From the NCBI GenBank assembly GCA_018057825.1, contig JAGPCY010000001.1, positions 186,001 to 250,000 on the forward strand: 64,000 nt of DNA. Direction: 5' to 3'. The notes beneath the pieces are model-generated. The model did no database searches, was not told the DNA's origin, and was given only the letters and a program-made list of their open reading frames with translations. A program made the position numbers and the translations under genes. Within the stretch, counting starts at the first letter, position 1. The number at the start of each line of letters is the position of its first letter. This DNA comes from Kofleriaceae bacterium. GTDB taxonomy: Bacteria; Myxococcota_A; Polyangia; Haliangiales; Haliangiaceae. Positions 50,353-59,260 of the stretch are shown here, one piece after another.

Positions 50353-50380
50353 GTTATGTGCATCGTGGTGCACGCGTCAA
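50353..50380 (-). promoter_or_regulatory. Sigma70-like promoter of the ArsR/BASS operon
   Basis: On the minus strand TTGACG (-35, 50380-50375) is followed after 16 bases by CATAAC (-10, 50358-50353), 8 bases before the start codon at 50345, giving a very short leader. The spacer contains the first palindromic operator. Confidence 0.55.
50358..50373. promoter_or_regulatory. Operator 1 (GTGCA-N6-TGCAC)
   Basis: Perfect palindrome between the -35 and -10 elements, so binding would block polymerase. Flanking bases ATGTGCA and TGCACGCG are shared with operator 2. Predicted site for the ArsR-type protein at 48629. Confidence 0.6.
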
Positions 50381-50388
50381 GGGGAAAT

Positions 50389-50404
50389 GTGCAGCGAGAT
50401 GCAC
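50389..50404. promoter_or_regulatory. Operator 2 (GTGCA-N6-TGCAC)
   Basis: Second copy of the same palindrome, 31 bases (three helical turns) from operator 1 and upstream of the -35 element. The equal face of the helix favours cooperative binding. Confidence 0.6.
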
Positions 50405-50412
50405 GCGATGGG

Positions 50413-50626
50413 GCGGAGACCGAGGAGGAAGAGGAGGAGGCCGAGACCGAGGCCGAGACGGAGACCGAGACCGAGTCCGAGGCCGAGTCCGAGACCGAGA
50501 CCGAGTCCGAGACCGAGTCCGAGACCGAGACCGAGGCCGAGTCCGAGACCGAGACCGAGGCCGAGTCCGAGACCGAACCCGAACCCGATCCCGATCCCGA
50601 TCCCGATCCCGAGACCGAACCTGACT
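50413..50626. repeat. Hexanucleotide array 4
   Basis: About 35 units of GAGACC/GAGTCC/GAGGCC on the plus strand, passing to CCCGAT variants at its right end, in the gap after the 3' end of the minus-strand lipoprotein gene. A Glu-Thr/Glu-Ser dipeptide frame (50344-50670) runs through it and is judged an artefact. Confidence 0.9.
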
Positions 50627-50632
50627 TGGAGG

Positions 50633-50914
50633 CTAGCGCCCGAGGGCGGCGCGCAGCTCGCAGCCCTTGATGTCCTCGAGGGTGGTCGCCCGGACCACGC
50701 ACCGTCGCATCTCCGCGTTCCCGCTGGCCTCGGCGCGGCAGTTGCGGATCAGGCTCGCGCGGTCGACCACCTCGACGGTCGAACTCAATCGCTTGGCCGC
50801 CACGGCGGCGACATGATCGGCCACCGCCTCGCACGACGGCGGATCGTCGCAGGCGCTCGCCCCGAGGAGCCCGAGGGCGAGGGCGGCGAGCGCGAGGGGG
50901 GAGGGGAGCGCCAT
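50633..50914 (-). CDS. Small Cys-containing lipoprotein, 93 aa
   Basis: Signal peptide with lipobox GASACDD (Cys 22). The short mature part has four further Cys residues (PSCEAV, IRNCRA, RRCVV, KGCEL), all probably in disulphides; the spacing suggests a compact helical hairpin. Plus/minus neighbours give no functional clue. Array 4 starts right after its stop codon. Confidence 0.75.
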   Translation of the reverse strand: MALPSPLALAALALGLLGASACDDPPSCEAVADHVAAVAAKRLSSTVEVVDRASLIRNCRAEASGNAEMRRCVVRATTLEDIKGCELRAALGR

Positions 50915-51010
50915 GGCGGCGAGGATAGCGCGCGCCGGTGAGAGGCGCGTGTGGTGCGCTCGGGCGGTCACCTCGCTACCGTCGAAATCATCAATTACCG
51001 GAGGACGACG

Positions 51011-51769
51011 ATGCGCAAGATCCTGGTGACGATCACGATGGTGTTTGGAGTCGCGATGTTCGCGAACGCGGCGAAGGCCAGTCAGTGCTGGCAGGTCAAC
51101 GGGTGGAACCCACCGGCGCCTGAGGTCGCCGTCGTGACCCCGATCCCGTGCACCCACACCCCGACCACCCAGGGGTGGATCCCGGTCGGCAACGAGTCGG
51201 GGTGGTACCTGCGGGTCGCGCTCAACGACCCCCACGTCTTCACGCCGTGGGTGTTCCACGGCTCGGTCATCAACATGGGCACGACCACGGCCCCGATCTT
51301 CCAGTGGGACCCGCTCGGCGACCAGACCATCTTGCCGTGGTCCCCCGACCAGGCGACACCGGTCGCCGGCATGCGCGTCCGCATCCGCGACTACGTGCGC
51401 AACCGGTGCTTCACGCCCAACGCCACCAACGGCGGCCAGATCGGCAGCGCTCCGTGCACCAACGCCGCGAACATGGTCTACACCCTGGTGGCCGCGGGCG
51501 GCGGCAAGTGGCGCTTCGCGTCCGAGCAAGGCAACAAGTGCCCGTACGTGATCCTGCCGGCCGTGAACGGCGGCACCGTCCGCAACTGGGGCTGCTGGAG
51601 CGATCCCAACATGGCCTTCGGCCTGGAGGCCGACGGCCTGGGCGGCTTTCGCCTCCGTCACCAGGCGTCGAGTCCCAACCAGTGTCCCTACGATCCGGGG
51701 ACCGGCCTCGTGCACCACTGGGTGTGCTGGAACGACTTCAATATGAGCTACCGCCTGGACGCGATCTGA
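51011..51769 (+). CDS. Secreted ricin-B-like beta-trefoil protein, 252 aa
   Basis: ATG 51011 follows an excellent GGAGG (51000-51004). The signal peptide ends at AKASQC (about residue 24). The mature protein has repeated C-W and Q-x-W-like turns (WGCWSDPNMAFGLEADG, WVCWNDFNMSYRLDAI) and paired Cys, as in ricin-type lectin domains, covering roughly residues 110-252. It is probably a secreted carbohydrate-binding protein without a catalytic part. Repeat array 5 follows at once. Confidence 0.6.
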   Translation: MRKILVTITMVFGVAMFANAAKASQCWQVNGWNPPAPEVAVVTPIPCTHTPTTQGWIPVGNESGWYLRVALNDPHVFTPWVFHGSVINMGTTTAPIFQWDPLGDQTILPWSPDQATPVAGMRVRIRDYVRNRCFTPNATNGGQIGSAPCTNAANMVYTLVAAGGGKWRFASEQGNKCPYVILPAVNGGTVRNWGCWSDPNMAFGLEADGLGGFRLRHQASSPNQCPYDPGTGLVHHWVCWNDFNMSYRLDAI

Positions 51770-51776
51770 CCTGAGC

Positions 51777-51910
51777 GGTCTCGGTCTCGGTCTCGGTCTC
51801 GGCCTCGGTCTCGGTCTCGGTCTCGGTCTCCGCCTCGGTCTCGGCCTCGGTCTCGGTCTCGGCCTCCGCCTCGGTCTCGGCCTCGGTCTCGGTCTCGGCC
51901 TCGGCCTCGG
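51777..51910. repeat. Hexanucleotide array 5 (opposite strand orientation)
   Basis: About 22 units of GGTCTC/GGCCTC/CGCCTC, i.e. the same core read on the minus strand. It directly follows the stop of the lectin-like gene. The reversed orientation relative to the upstream gene, compared with arrays 1-3, shows that orientation is not fixed. Confidence 0.9.
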
Positions 51911-52038
51911 GAGCTCGTGCCGCCCTGACGCTGGTGGAGCGTCAACAACGCGGCGGAGCTTCGACGCCCGGCACCGCTACCGGCCCAGCGGGGTCGAGGA
52001 CTTGGCGCTCGGCACAGGGGTTGCTCGATGGTCCGACC

Positions 52039-52464
52039 ATGACCCGCCACGCCGCTCTCGCCGCCGCCGCGCTGTCCCTGGCCACGGTCGCTTGCACGCA
52101 CCAACACCAGCTCGCTACCGCGGGCCCGCTGCCGGCGAACACGGTCGATCACGCGCGGGGCGCCCTCGAGGGCGGCACCCTGGGCCTCCTGGCCGGCGGG
52201 GTCGCCGGCGCCGCGGCCGGCCTGATCGAAGGCGACGACGAGCCGTGCGGCGAGGACGAGCTCTTCTGCTATAGCTGGTCGGCGCGGGAGAAGGCGGTCC
52301 TCCTGGGCGCGGTCGGCGCTGGGGTCGGAGCGCTCTCCGGCCTGGTCGTGGGCGCCGCGATCGGCAGCCGCGACGTCTACGAGCGGGCACCGGGCTGGGC
52401 ACCCAAGGTCTCGGCCAGCGCCGGGCCGGGCGCGGCGCGCGCCACCGCCACCTGGTCGTTCTGA
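52039..52464 (+). CDS. Glycine-zipper lipoprotein, 141 aa
   Basis: ATG 52039 gives lipobox ATVACTH (Cys 19). Two Gly-rich hydrophobic stretches (GTLGLLAGGVAGAAAGLI and LLGAVGAGVGALSGLVVGAAIG) form a glycine zipper of the kind found in outer-membrane lipoproteins such as SlyB-like proteins. Between them is a short Cys-containing loop (EPCGEDELFCYSW). Role unknown. Confidence 0.75.
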   Translation: MTRHAALAAAALSLATVACTHQHQLATAGPLPANTVDHARGALEGGTLGLLAGGVAGAAAGLIEGDDEPCGEDELFCYSWSAREKAVLLGAVGAGVGALSGLVVGAAIGSRDVYERAPGWAPKVSASAGPGAARATATWSF

Positions 52465-52525
52465 CGCGGCCGCGGCGCGCGCGGGTGACTTGCGCTCGGG
52501 GCGCGCCGTGGCATCCACTGTCGCC

Positions 52526-52786
52526 ATGGCCGACCACCACCCGACCGACTTCACCGGCGCGATCGACGCCGCGATCACCACCGCGATCGTCGCGCGCCTC
52601 CCGGATGCCAAGGTCGAGGTCGCCGGCGGCGGCGGCCACTTCCGCATCGCCGTGGTGTCGACCGGGTTCGCCGGCAAGAGCCTGCTCGAGCGCCAGCGCT
52701 TGGTGCTCGGCGCGATCAAGCACCTCTTGGCCGGCGACCGGGCGCCGGTCCACGCCGTCGACGAGCTGGTGACCCGCGAGCCGTGA
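52526..52786 (+). CDS. BolA-family protein, 86 aa
   Basis: BolA/IbaG fold: VEVAGGGGHFRIAVVSTGF with the conserved His, AGKSLLERQRLVLGAI, and a terminal VHAVDELVTREP with the invariant His. Such proteins pair with monothiol glutaredoxins to carry or sense Fe-S clusters. ATG 52526 gives a standard length; an in-frame start at 52490 would add 12 residues. No glutaredoxin gene is adjacent. Confidence 0.9.
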   Translation: MADHHPTDFTGAIDAAITTAIVARLPDAKVEVAGGGGHFRIAVVSTGFAGKSLLERQRLVLGAIKHLLAGDRAPVHAVDELVTREP

Positions 52787-52837
52787 GGGAAGGTCGGCCG
52801 AGGTCGCCTCGTATATGCTCGTAGAGGAGCTGCCGCC

Positions 52838-53554
52838 ATGCCCGATCCCGCGCACGCCGAAGAAGAACTCGAAAAGAAGAAGGTGTCCGGCAAGGCGCTG
52901 GGCCGCCTGGGCATCGCCAAGGCAGCGATCGAGGTCACCAAGTCGGTCCTCAACTTCGGTGCCGGCAATCAGGTCGAGGCCATCGCCGCGACCCGGATGA
53001 ACTCGAAGTTCCGCATGGACGCCATGCGCGAGGCGTCGTACTGGACCCTGGCGCCCGAGCTGACCAAGATGGCGCGCGAGAACCCCGAGGCCCTGGTCGC
53101 CGCCAAGGCCGACCTGGTCCACGGCGGCAACTGCGGCGAGCACGGCTGGATCGCCTTCGACTACATCCGCCAGCACGCCGGCGGCGACGTCATCGAGCGC
53201 GTGACCTCGGACATCGACCACGGCTTCGCGCTGATCGGCGACCGCGACAAGGAGCCCGGCTCCGAGGTGGTGGTGGCTGACCCGTGGCCGACCCAGGCCA
53301 CCGCGTGCTTGTGGGAAGATCACTTCTGCTACACGACCGGGATCACCAGCCGGAAGAAGATGGAGGCCGACGGCAAGAGCGTGAAGGGCGCGATCGCCGC
53401 GGGGCTCCGGTTGTCCGACGAAGGCAAGAAGGCCGCCGAGAAGTCGGCCACCCAGGAGCAGACCGACGACGCGGTCGCGAACTGGCAGGCCAATCACTTC
53501 TGGGATCAGGTCGACAGCGCCGCCGAAGGCAAGAAGTACGACTACGTCAAGTGA
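52838..53554 (+). CDS. Papain-like effector domain protein (Cys/His/Asp), 238 aa
   Basis: No signal peptide. The N-terminal ~90 residues are charged and helical. The core has VHGGNCGEHG (Cys 99), DIDHGFALIGD (His 128) and VVVADPWPT (Asp 148, Trp 150), then LWEDHFCY. This GNCGEH ... DHxF ... DPWPT set is the triad of papain-like (peptidase/deamidase-type) domains that I recall at the ends of polymorphic toxins and eCIS-linked proteins. Here it stands almost alone, without the usual long delivery domain. It is coupled by GTGA to a lipoprotein gene and, through that, to an AAA+ ATPase. Enzymatic activity and secretion route are inferred. Confidence 0.7.
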   Translation: MPDPAHAEEELEKKKVSGKALGRLGIAKAAIEVTKSVLNFGAGNQVEAIAATRMNSKFRMDAMREASYWTLAPELTKMARENPEALVAAKADLVHGGNCGEHGWIAFDYIRQHAGGDVIERVTSDIDHGFALIGDRDKEPGSEVVVADPWPTQATACLWEDHFCYTTGITSRKKMEADGKSVKGAIAAGLRLSDEGKKAAEKSATQEQTDDAVANWQANHFWDQVDSAAEGKKYDYVK

Positions 53555-54093
53555 CCGGGCCGGCGAGCGCATGGTGGGCCGGCGCGGGTCGGTGGGGCGC
53601 TGTCGTGGCGCTCGCGGTGGTGGCATGCTCCGGCACGCCGCCGCCGTCGGCCCCGCCCGAGCGTCCCGTCGTGGGCGCCGGCGCGCCGGCCGACGCGACC
53701 GGTGCGGAGCCAACCATGAACAAGCCCGGACTACCCCCGCTCTATGAGGTCGGCGCGCCGCTGGCGCCAGCCGCCGCGCTGCGCGCCTGGCTCGACGATC
53801 AGCCGCCGACCACGACCTACCGCCTGCCGGTCGAGCTGACGGTGTCGGTCCTCGGCGTGACCGGCGCCGCGCTCGGGTTCGCCGCCGATCGCTTGCCGGT
53901 CAAGGTCAACGACAGCGCCCTGGGCGAGTCGCTGGCCGATCGGGTCGCCGGGCTGTGCGGCGAGGACGCCGAGACCTGTGCGCTGTGGCTGCACGGGACC
54001 TGGTCGGCCGGCGTCTTTCGGGTGGTGCGGGTCGAGGGCCGGGTCGCCGACGACGAGCGGGCCACCGCCACCCACGCCCTCCTGGTGCGATGA
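53551..54093 (+). CDS. Putative lipoprotein in effector/AAA+ operon, 180 aa
   Basis: GTG 53551 overlaps the effector stop (GTGA) and gives a signal peptide with lipobox VVACSG (Cys about 26). A Pro/Ala spacer leads to a mature domain of about 115 residues with RLPVELTVSVLGVTG and a Cys pair (LCGEDAETCALW). Its end overlaps the ATPase start (ATGA). No family recognised. Position between effector and ATPase makes an immunity or anchoring role plausible, but nothing in the sequence proves it. Confidence 0.6.
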   Translation: MTGPASAWWAGAGRWGAVVALAVVACSGTPPPSAPPERPVVGAGAPADATGAEPTMNKPGLPPLYEVGAPLAPAAALRAWLDDQPPTTTYRLPVELTVSVLGVTGAALGFAADRLPVKVNDSALGESLADRVAGLCGEDAETCALWLHGTWSAGVFRVVRVEGRVADDERATATHALLVR

Positions 54094-56261
54094 CGACCTC
54101 CGCGCCGCTCGCCGAGCTGGCACCGCGACCGCTGGTGCCGCGGGCGTCGGGACCTCGCCTGGCGCCCCTGGCCGCCCAGCGCCTGCTCGAGCGCTACCGC
54201 GTGCTGGCCATGGCGCTGGCGACCCGGGCGATCGCGGCGCAGTGGGACACCGGGCTCATCGGCGCGCGCAAGGACAGCAAGCTCGCCGCCCCCGACGAGC
54301 CGGCCCTGCCGTACGAGCCCGAGGTGCTCGGGCTGATCGGCGTGAGCCGCGGGCTGGCGCCCGATCACGTCCGCGAGGCCGAGCGTGGCGTGGCCCAGGC
54401 CGCGGCCGACGTCGAGGCCGCCGAGGCCGAGGCCGGTGCGCCGACTCCGCTCGGGGTGCTGTGCGCCGAGTTCGGGCTCGGCCCGATGGAGCGCATGCTC
54501 CTCTTGCTGGTCGCCGCGCCCCAGCTCTGGGGCAGCGTCCACCAGCTCTACCGCGTGGCGCACAACGATCCGCTGCGCACCACCGTCGACGAGTACCTGC
54601 TGCAGGCCATGCTCGGGTCCCAGGTCAACCCGCACCTGGTGGCCCGCGCGCTCGATCGCTCGAGCCCCCTGGCCCGCTACGGTCTGATCGTCGCCGACGA
54701 GGGCGGCCTGGCCCGGCCGCTGCGGCCGCTGCGCGTCGACAGCTTGATCCTCGAGCGCCTGCGCGGCGGCGACCTCGACGCCGATCCCGAGGGCGCGATC
54801 CCGCTGGTCGCCCCCGGGCGTCCGCTCGGCGAGCTGACCGTCGATCCGTCCGCCGCCGCCCAGCTCGCGCGCTGGGCCATGGTCGATCAGCCCGGGACCC
54901 GGCTGGTCCTGCGCGGGCGCCGAGCGTCGGGCCGCACGACCTTGGCCGCCGGCCTGGCCGCGGGCGCCGGACGCCGCTTGGCGCGGATCGATCTGCTGCG
55001 GCTGCCCGAGGTCGAGCACGATCCGGCGCGGGCCCTGGCGCGGGCCCTGGCCCGCTGTCTCCTGGCCGGCTGGGTCCCGCTGGTCACCGGCTTCGACGTC
55101 CGCTTCGTCGCCGAGCGCGAGGCCCGCGAGCGGGTCGGCGCGGTCCTCGACGAGCACCCCGGCCCGGTCATCCTTCGACTGGCCCCCGAGGATCAGCCGG
55201 TGGTCAGCCCGGGCTACCGGATGATCGAGCTGCCGACCCTGTCGGAGACCGCGCGGCTGGCGATGTGGCAGGCCGAGCTGACGCGCCACGATCTGGCCGC
55301 CGACGGTGGCGCCGACGCCGCGCTGGCGGCGCGCTGGCGCCTGGGGCCGGGGGCGATCTGTCGGGTGGTGGCCGACGCGGCGCGGGCCCGGCCGGCGCCC
55401 GGCGAGGTCGGCGCCGAGGTCGAGCGCGCGGTGGCCCAGCACCTGTTGCACGGGCTGTCCGACGTCGCCGAGCGCATCACCAAGCTGCCGTCCCTGGCCG
55501 ACATGGTCTTGCCGCCCGATATCCTCGACAGCCTGACCGAGTTCGTCGCCCGCACCCGCCTGGCGCGGCAGGTCTACGAGGAGTGGGGCCTGGGTCGGGT
55601 CGCCACCACCGGTCAGGGCCTGACCGCGCTGTTCCAGGGCGCGCCCGGCACCGGCAAGACCATGGTCGCTGGCGCTCTGGCCCGCGAGCTCGACCTCGAT
55701 CTGTACCGGGTCGACCTGTCGCGCGTGATGTCGAAGTGGATCGGCGAGACCGAGCGCAACCTGGCCAGCGTCTTCGCCGCCGCCGAGGAGGGCCACGCGA
55801 TCATCCTGTTCGACGAGGCCGACTCGCTGTTCACCAAGCGCACCGAGGTCAAGTCGAGCAACGATCGCCACGCCAACGTCGAGGTCAACTACCTCTTGCA
55901 GCGCCTCGACAGCTTCGTCGGCATCGCGATCCTCACGACCAACTTCGGCACGGCGATCGATCCGGCCTTCAAGCGCCGCCTGTCGTTCCGCATCACCTTC
56001 CCGATCCCCGACGAGGAGCTGCGCGAGGAGCTGTGGCGTCGTCACCTGCCGGCGACCCTGCCGATCGCCGGGGATCTCGACCTCGCCGATCTGGCGCGCC
56101 GCTACGACTTCGCCGGCGGCGCGGTCCGCAACTGCGCCTTGCGCGCGGCGTTCCTGGCGGCCGCGGAGGGTAAGCCGCTGTCACAAGATCACCTGCAGCG
56201 GGCGATCCGGCTCGAGTACCGATCGGTCGGGAAGCTGGCCGAAGGCGGGCCGCTCGAGTAG
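54090..56261 (+). CDS. Two-domain AAA+ ATPase of the contractile-injection-system type, 723 aa
   Basis: ATG 54090 in an ATGA overlap. Residues about 1-240 are helical (including [20 protein letters not shown]). A first AAA-like domain (about 255-430) has a degenerate Walker [10 protein letters not shown], with Arg for Lys. The second domain is intact: Walker A GAPGTGKT (about 517), Walker [11 protein letters not shown] (about 571), an [18 protein letters not shown] motif, sensor TTNF and arginine-finger region FKRRL. This layout matches the CDC48-like ATPases encoded with extracellular contractile injection systems (Afp15-like). No sheath, tube or baseplate gene lies in the window, so it may serve the coupled effector. 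Confidence 0.85.
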   Translation: MTTSAPLAELAPRPLVPRASGPRLAPLAAQRLLERYRVLAMALATRAIAAQWDTGLIGARKDSKLAAPDEPALPYEPEVLGLIGVSRGLAPDHVREAERGVAQAAADVEAAEAEAGAPTPLGVLCAEFGLGPMERMLLLLVAAPQLWGSVHQLYRVAHNDPLRTTVDEYLLQAMLGSQVNPHLVARALDRSSPLARYGLIVADEGGLARPLRPLRVDSLILERLRGGDLDADPEGAIPLVAPGRPLGELTVDPSAAAQLARWAMVDQPGTRLVLRGRRASGRTTLAAGLAAGAGRRLARIDLLRLPEVEHDPARALARALARCLLAGWVPLVTGFDVRFVAEREARERVGAVLDEHPGPVILRLAPEDQPVVSPGYRMIELPTLSETARLAMWQAELTRHDLAADGGADAALAARWRLGPGAICRVVADAARARPAPGEVGAEVERAVAQHLLHGLSDVAERITKLPSLADMVLPPDILDSLTEFVARTRLARQVYEEWGLGRVATTGQGLTALFQGAPGTGKTMVAGALARELDLDLYRVDLSRVMSKWIGETERNLASVFAAAEEGHAIILFDEADSLFTKRTEVKSSNDRHANVEVNYLLQRLDSFVGIAILTTNFGTAIDPAFKRRLSFRITFPIPDEELREELWRRHLPATLPIAGDLDLADLARRYDFAGGAVRNCALRAAFLAAAEGKPLSQDHLQRAIRLEYRSVGKLAEGGPLE

Positions 56262-56276
56262 AGGGGGCGGCGACGG

Positions 56277-56352
<76 letters not shown>

Positions 56353-56362
56353 GGGAGTGGCG

Positions 56363-57058
56363 CTAGCTGGCGCGGCCTCGGGCGAGGGCGGCGATGGTGG
56401 CGCGGTCGAGCTGGTGAGCGCGGCGCGCGTGGGCCAGGTCGGCCAGGAGGATGAGCCCCGCGGCCAGGCCCGCGCCGCCCTTCTGGCCGCGGCGCACGGC
56501 GACCACCGCGTCGGCCTCGGCGTCGCGCAGGGTGACCGCGATCAGGGCGCGATCGGCGAGGTCGCGGGCGGAGGCCACGACGGTCGTCGGTGCTCGCGGG
56601 CCGTGGGACGCGAGCTGGTCAGCCGCTTCGCGCGCCGCGACTTGCCGGCGCAGGTCGTCCGCCCACGCCGGCTCGCGCAGCTCGAGCTCGGCGGTCAGCG
56701 AGTCGACGATCTCGACCGCGATGAACCCGCAGGCCGGCGTCATGAACGGCTCGGCGTCCGCGGTCGGCAAGAACGGTCCGCGCTCGTTGCGACTGGTGCG
56801 CAGCTCGTCGAGCGCGTCGCGCAGCTCGAGCGCCACGGCGAGCTCGCGCGACGAACGCTTGGCGCGGCCCAGGTTGGTCAGGACCGCGCCGTCGAGCATG
56901 GCCAGCACGCCGCGCTCGGTGGGCGGCGGCCCCAGCGACGGCGAGCGCGCAGCCGCGGCCTGGGCCAGGCCGGCGTGGACGAGCGCGGCCAGCTCGGCGC
57001 CGGTCCACGGCGCGGTGGGCGCGGCGGCGCCAGGGACAGGGTGAGCGTGGGCTTCCAT
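56363..57058 (-). CDS. Hypothetical protein, 231 aa
   Basis: A soluble, Ala-rich helical protein with no signal peptide. The central part [21 protein letters not shown] and the C-terminal [26 protein letters not shown] are its most structured-looking portions. No family recognised. It lies just upstream of nothing obvious on its strand; the 57113 gene ends about 55 bases before its start, so both could be in one unit. Confidence 0.6.
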   Translation of the reverse strand: MEAHAHPVPGAAAPTAPWTGAELAALVHAGLAQAAAARSPSLGPPPTERGVLAMLDGAVLTNLGRAKRSSRELAVALELRDALDELRTSRNERGPFLPTADAEPFMTPACGFIAVEIVDSLTAELELREPAWADDLRRQVAAREAADQLASHGPRAPTTVVASARDLADRALIAVTLRDAEADAVVAVRRGQKGGAGLAAGLILLADLAHARRAHQLDRATIAALARGRAS

Positions 57059-57112
57059 GCCAGCCGATATCGATCGCCATGGGCCGCGGTTGCGGGCGGC
57101 CGCGAGAATTCG

Positions 57113-57622
57113 TCACGGGCCGAGCGACCGCGCGACGCCCGGGTCAGGACCCAGCTCCGGCAACACCCCGAGCGCGCCGAGGTGGCGCCGCAGCGCCGGT
57201 CCGCTCTCGCGGGTCAGGTCGCGCGCGACCTCCTGCACGATCAACCCGTGACGCGTGAGGACCTCGGCGTGGTCGCGCAGATGGCCGAGGAACCGCGGCG
57301 ACGCCACCAGCGCGACCCGGCGACAGGCGGTCAGGTCGGCGAGGACGCGCAGCTTGGCCAGGACCTCGGCGGCGAAGCGGCGATCGACCTCGGCCAGGTG
57401 CGCGTCGCGGTGATCGTCGACCGGATCGCCGTGGCCGCCGGGCCCGGGGTTCCCGCGGGGCCGGGCGTCGGTCCAGAGCTGGTCGTGGGGCGTGCGGCGC
57501 TCGAGGCTGATCAGATCCGCGCGCTCGTGGAGGATCGGGGCCGGCGCGTCGGCGGACTCGCGCTTCCAGGTGAACAACCGCGCTCGGGCGGCGTCGGCGA
57601 TGACGATCGCGAGGGCTGGCAT
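57113..57622 (-). CDS. Host-attachment-type protein (archaeo-eukaryotic release factor-like fold), 169 aa
   Basis: Pattern of the 'protein required for attachment to host cells' family: IADAARARLFTWKRES at the start, LISLERRTPHDQL in the middle, HRDAHLAEVDRRFAAEVLAKL, and RRVALVASPRFLGHLRD. The family was named in plant-associated bacteria and has a release-factor-like fold; its biochemical role is unsettled. Length and order of motifs are normal. Confidence 0.8.
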   Translation of the reverse strand: MPALAIVIADAARARLFTWKRESADAPAPILHERADLISLERRTPHDQLWTDARPRGNPGPGGHGDPVDDHRDAHLAEVDRRFAAEVLAKLRVLADLTACRRVALVASPRFLGHLRDHAEVLTRHGLIVQEVARDLTRESGPALRRHLGALGVLPELGPDPGVARSLGP

Positions 57623-57818
57623 CTCGGCCTCCTAGACTGGCGTCCTCCTCGGGCTGTGCGAGTCTCGTGCCACGACCGAGGCCGGGATTCGGCCGTGGCG
57701 GGCCGGTCGCGCCCGGGGCGACCGCAGGACCTGCGCGGTCGCGGTCGCGGCGGCGCGGGGTTTTCACCGGCCGCGCTCCCCCGTCGCGTCGGCGAGGCTC
57801 ACGGTGGGCACCGGCCGG

Positions 57819-58616
57819 TCAGCGGTGCCGCGCGCCGGGATGGCGCACCGGCGCCAGGGTCGGGCGCTTGGCGGCTCGGCCGTCGCCGGTCGTGCGGCCA
57901 CGGGCGCGGCGCCACAGCCACGGCGCGAAGTAGTCGCGCATCCACGCCGCGTGCTCGCGCAGGCGGGCGGCGGGTGGCGTCGGCGGTGCGGGCGGCAGCG
58001 GCGCGCGCCAGGCGTCGGTGGCGTCGGGCAGGCCGATCGCGTGGGCCAGAGCCTCGGCGACCCGGGCGTGGCCGGCCGGGCTGGCGTGGAGCCGATCGCG
58101 GCTCCACATCCGCGGATCGGCGGTGATGGCGTGGGCCGCGAGGTCGATCAGGTGGGCTCCGGTCGCGGCGCTGACCGCGCGGAGCTCGACGTTGAGCGCC
58201 TGGGTCCGCGCCGACATCCGCCGCGCCACCGGCCCGACGAACAGCCGGTGCGCCAGATCGGGGATCGTGAAGCTGATGACGAACGCGCCGTCGGCCCGGA
58301 GCGCCGCCTGCATCGCGCCCAGGTCGTCCGCGATCGCGCGCGGGTCGAACCCGCCGCGCAAGAGATCGTTCATGCCGGCGACCACCGTGGCGACATCGGG
58401 GCGCATGGCCCGGGCCGGCGGGAGCTGCTGCTCACGGATCTCGCGGGTGGTGCGGCCGCGCACCGCCAGGTTGGCGTAGGCCAGGGCCGGGTGATGCTCG
58501 GCGATGCGCTCGGCGAAGCGATCGGCCCAGCCGCGGTAGCCGCCCTCGCCGTCGGGATCGTCGAGGCCCTCGGTCGAGCTATCGCCCAGGGCGACGTAGC
58601 GCGCGATCGCGATCAC
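57819..58616 (-). CDS. SGNH/GDSL-type hydrolase, 265 aa
   Basis: GTG 58616 starts just before block I, ALGDSSTEG with nucleophile Ser 13. Block II Gly in NLAVRGRT (near 54), block III GMNDLL with Asn 83, and block V SRDRLHAS with Asp 194 and His 197 complete the site. No signal peptide is visible, so a cytoplasmic esterase/lipase is expected. The C-terminal ~60 residues are Pro/Arg-rich and go beyond the fold. Divergent from the OmpA-like gene at 58729. Confidence 0.9.
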   Translation of the reverse strand: MIAIARYVALGDSSTEGLDDPDGEGGYRGWADRFAERIAEHHPALAYANLAVRGRTTREIREQQLPPARAMRPDVATVVAGMNDLLRGGFDPRAIADDLGAMQAALRADGAFVISFTIPDLAHRLFVGPVARRMSARTQALNVELRAVSAATGAHLIDLAAHAITADPRMWSRDRLHASPAGHARVAEALAHAIGLPDATDAWRAPLPPAPPTPPAARLREHAAWMRDYFAPWLWRRARGRTTGDGRAAKRPTLAPVRHPGARHR

Positions 58617-58728
58617 GGCTGCGACGATGCGGCAGCGCCGCCGAAGCGTCAACCGGGCCCTGACGTCGCGGTCCGAAATCCGGCGAGGCCCGGTGGCGCG
58701 GGTCGCGTGGACGGGTACCTTTGTCGCC

Positions 58729-59259
58729 ATGCCACGCCTCGCCGCCCCTGCGATCCTCGGCGCGCTCCTCGCGCTCGCGCCGGGATGTTCGCTCGTGACC
58801 GTCCAGCAGGATCCGTTTCCACCGCTCGAGATCCGCGCCGATCGGCCGGCGCCGCCGCCGGCGCGGGTGGTCCTCACCGACTCGAACATCCAGATCATGG
58901 ACAAGGTCCAGTTCGAGACCGGCTCGGACAAGCTCTTGCCGGTGTCGTTCCCGCTCCTCGATCAGGTCGCCGCGGTCATGCTCGAGAACCCGCAGATCGA
59001 GCAGATCGAGATCCAGGGTCACACTGACGCCACGGGCTCGGCCGGCATCAACCGCAAGCTGTCGGCGGCCCGCGCCGAGTCGGTGCGGCGGTACCTCAGC
59101 GACAAGAAGATCGCCAAGGCGCGGATGGTCGCCAAGGGCTACGGGCCCGACGTGCCGATCGCGAGCAACGACACGCCGGAGGGCCGCGACGCCAACCGCC
59201 GCGTCGAGTTCAAGATCCTGAAGCAGGGCCCCAAGAAGACCATCGTGCAGGAGGACTGA
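58729..59259 (+). CDS. OmpA-family peptidoglycan-binding lipoprotein, 176 aa
   Basis: Lipobox APGCSL (Cys 20), then a short linker and an OmpA C-terminal domain about 50-170: IMDKVQFETGSDKLLP, IEIQGHTDATG with the Asp that contacts diaminopimelate, LSAARAESVRRYL, AKGYGPDVPIASN and RRVEFKI. It ties the outer membrane to peptidoglycan, as Pal does. It is followed two bases later by the AgmX/PglI-like gene, so the two are likely one unit; no tol/pal genes are in the window. Confidence 0.92.
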   Translation: MPRLAAPAILGALLALAPGCSLVTVQQDPFPPLEIRADRPAPPPARVVLTDSNIQIMDKVQFETGSDKLLPVSFPLLDQVAAVMLENPQIEQIEIQGHTDATGSAGINRKLSAARAESVRRYLSDKKIAKARMVAKGYGPDVPIASNDTPEGRDANRRVEFKILKQGPKKTIVQED

Positions 59260-59260
59260 C

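Noticed and set aside
50344-50670. A 108-residue Glu/Thr/Ser-rich protein
   Set aside because: Its composition is fully explained by the six-base repeat; no start context, no fold, and it overlaps operator sequences.
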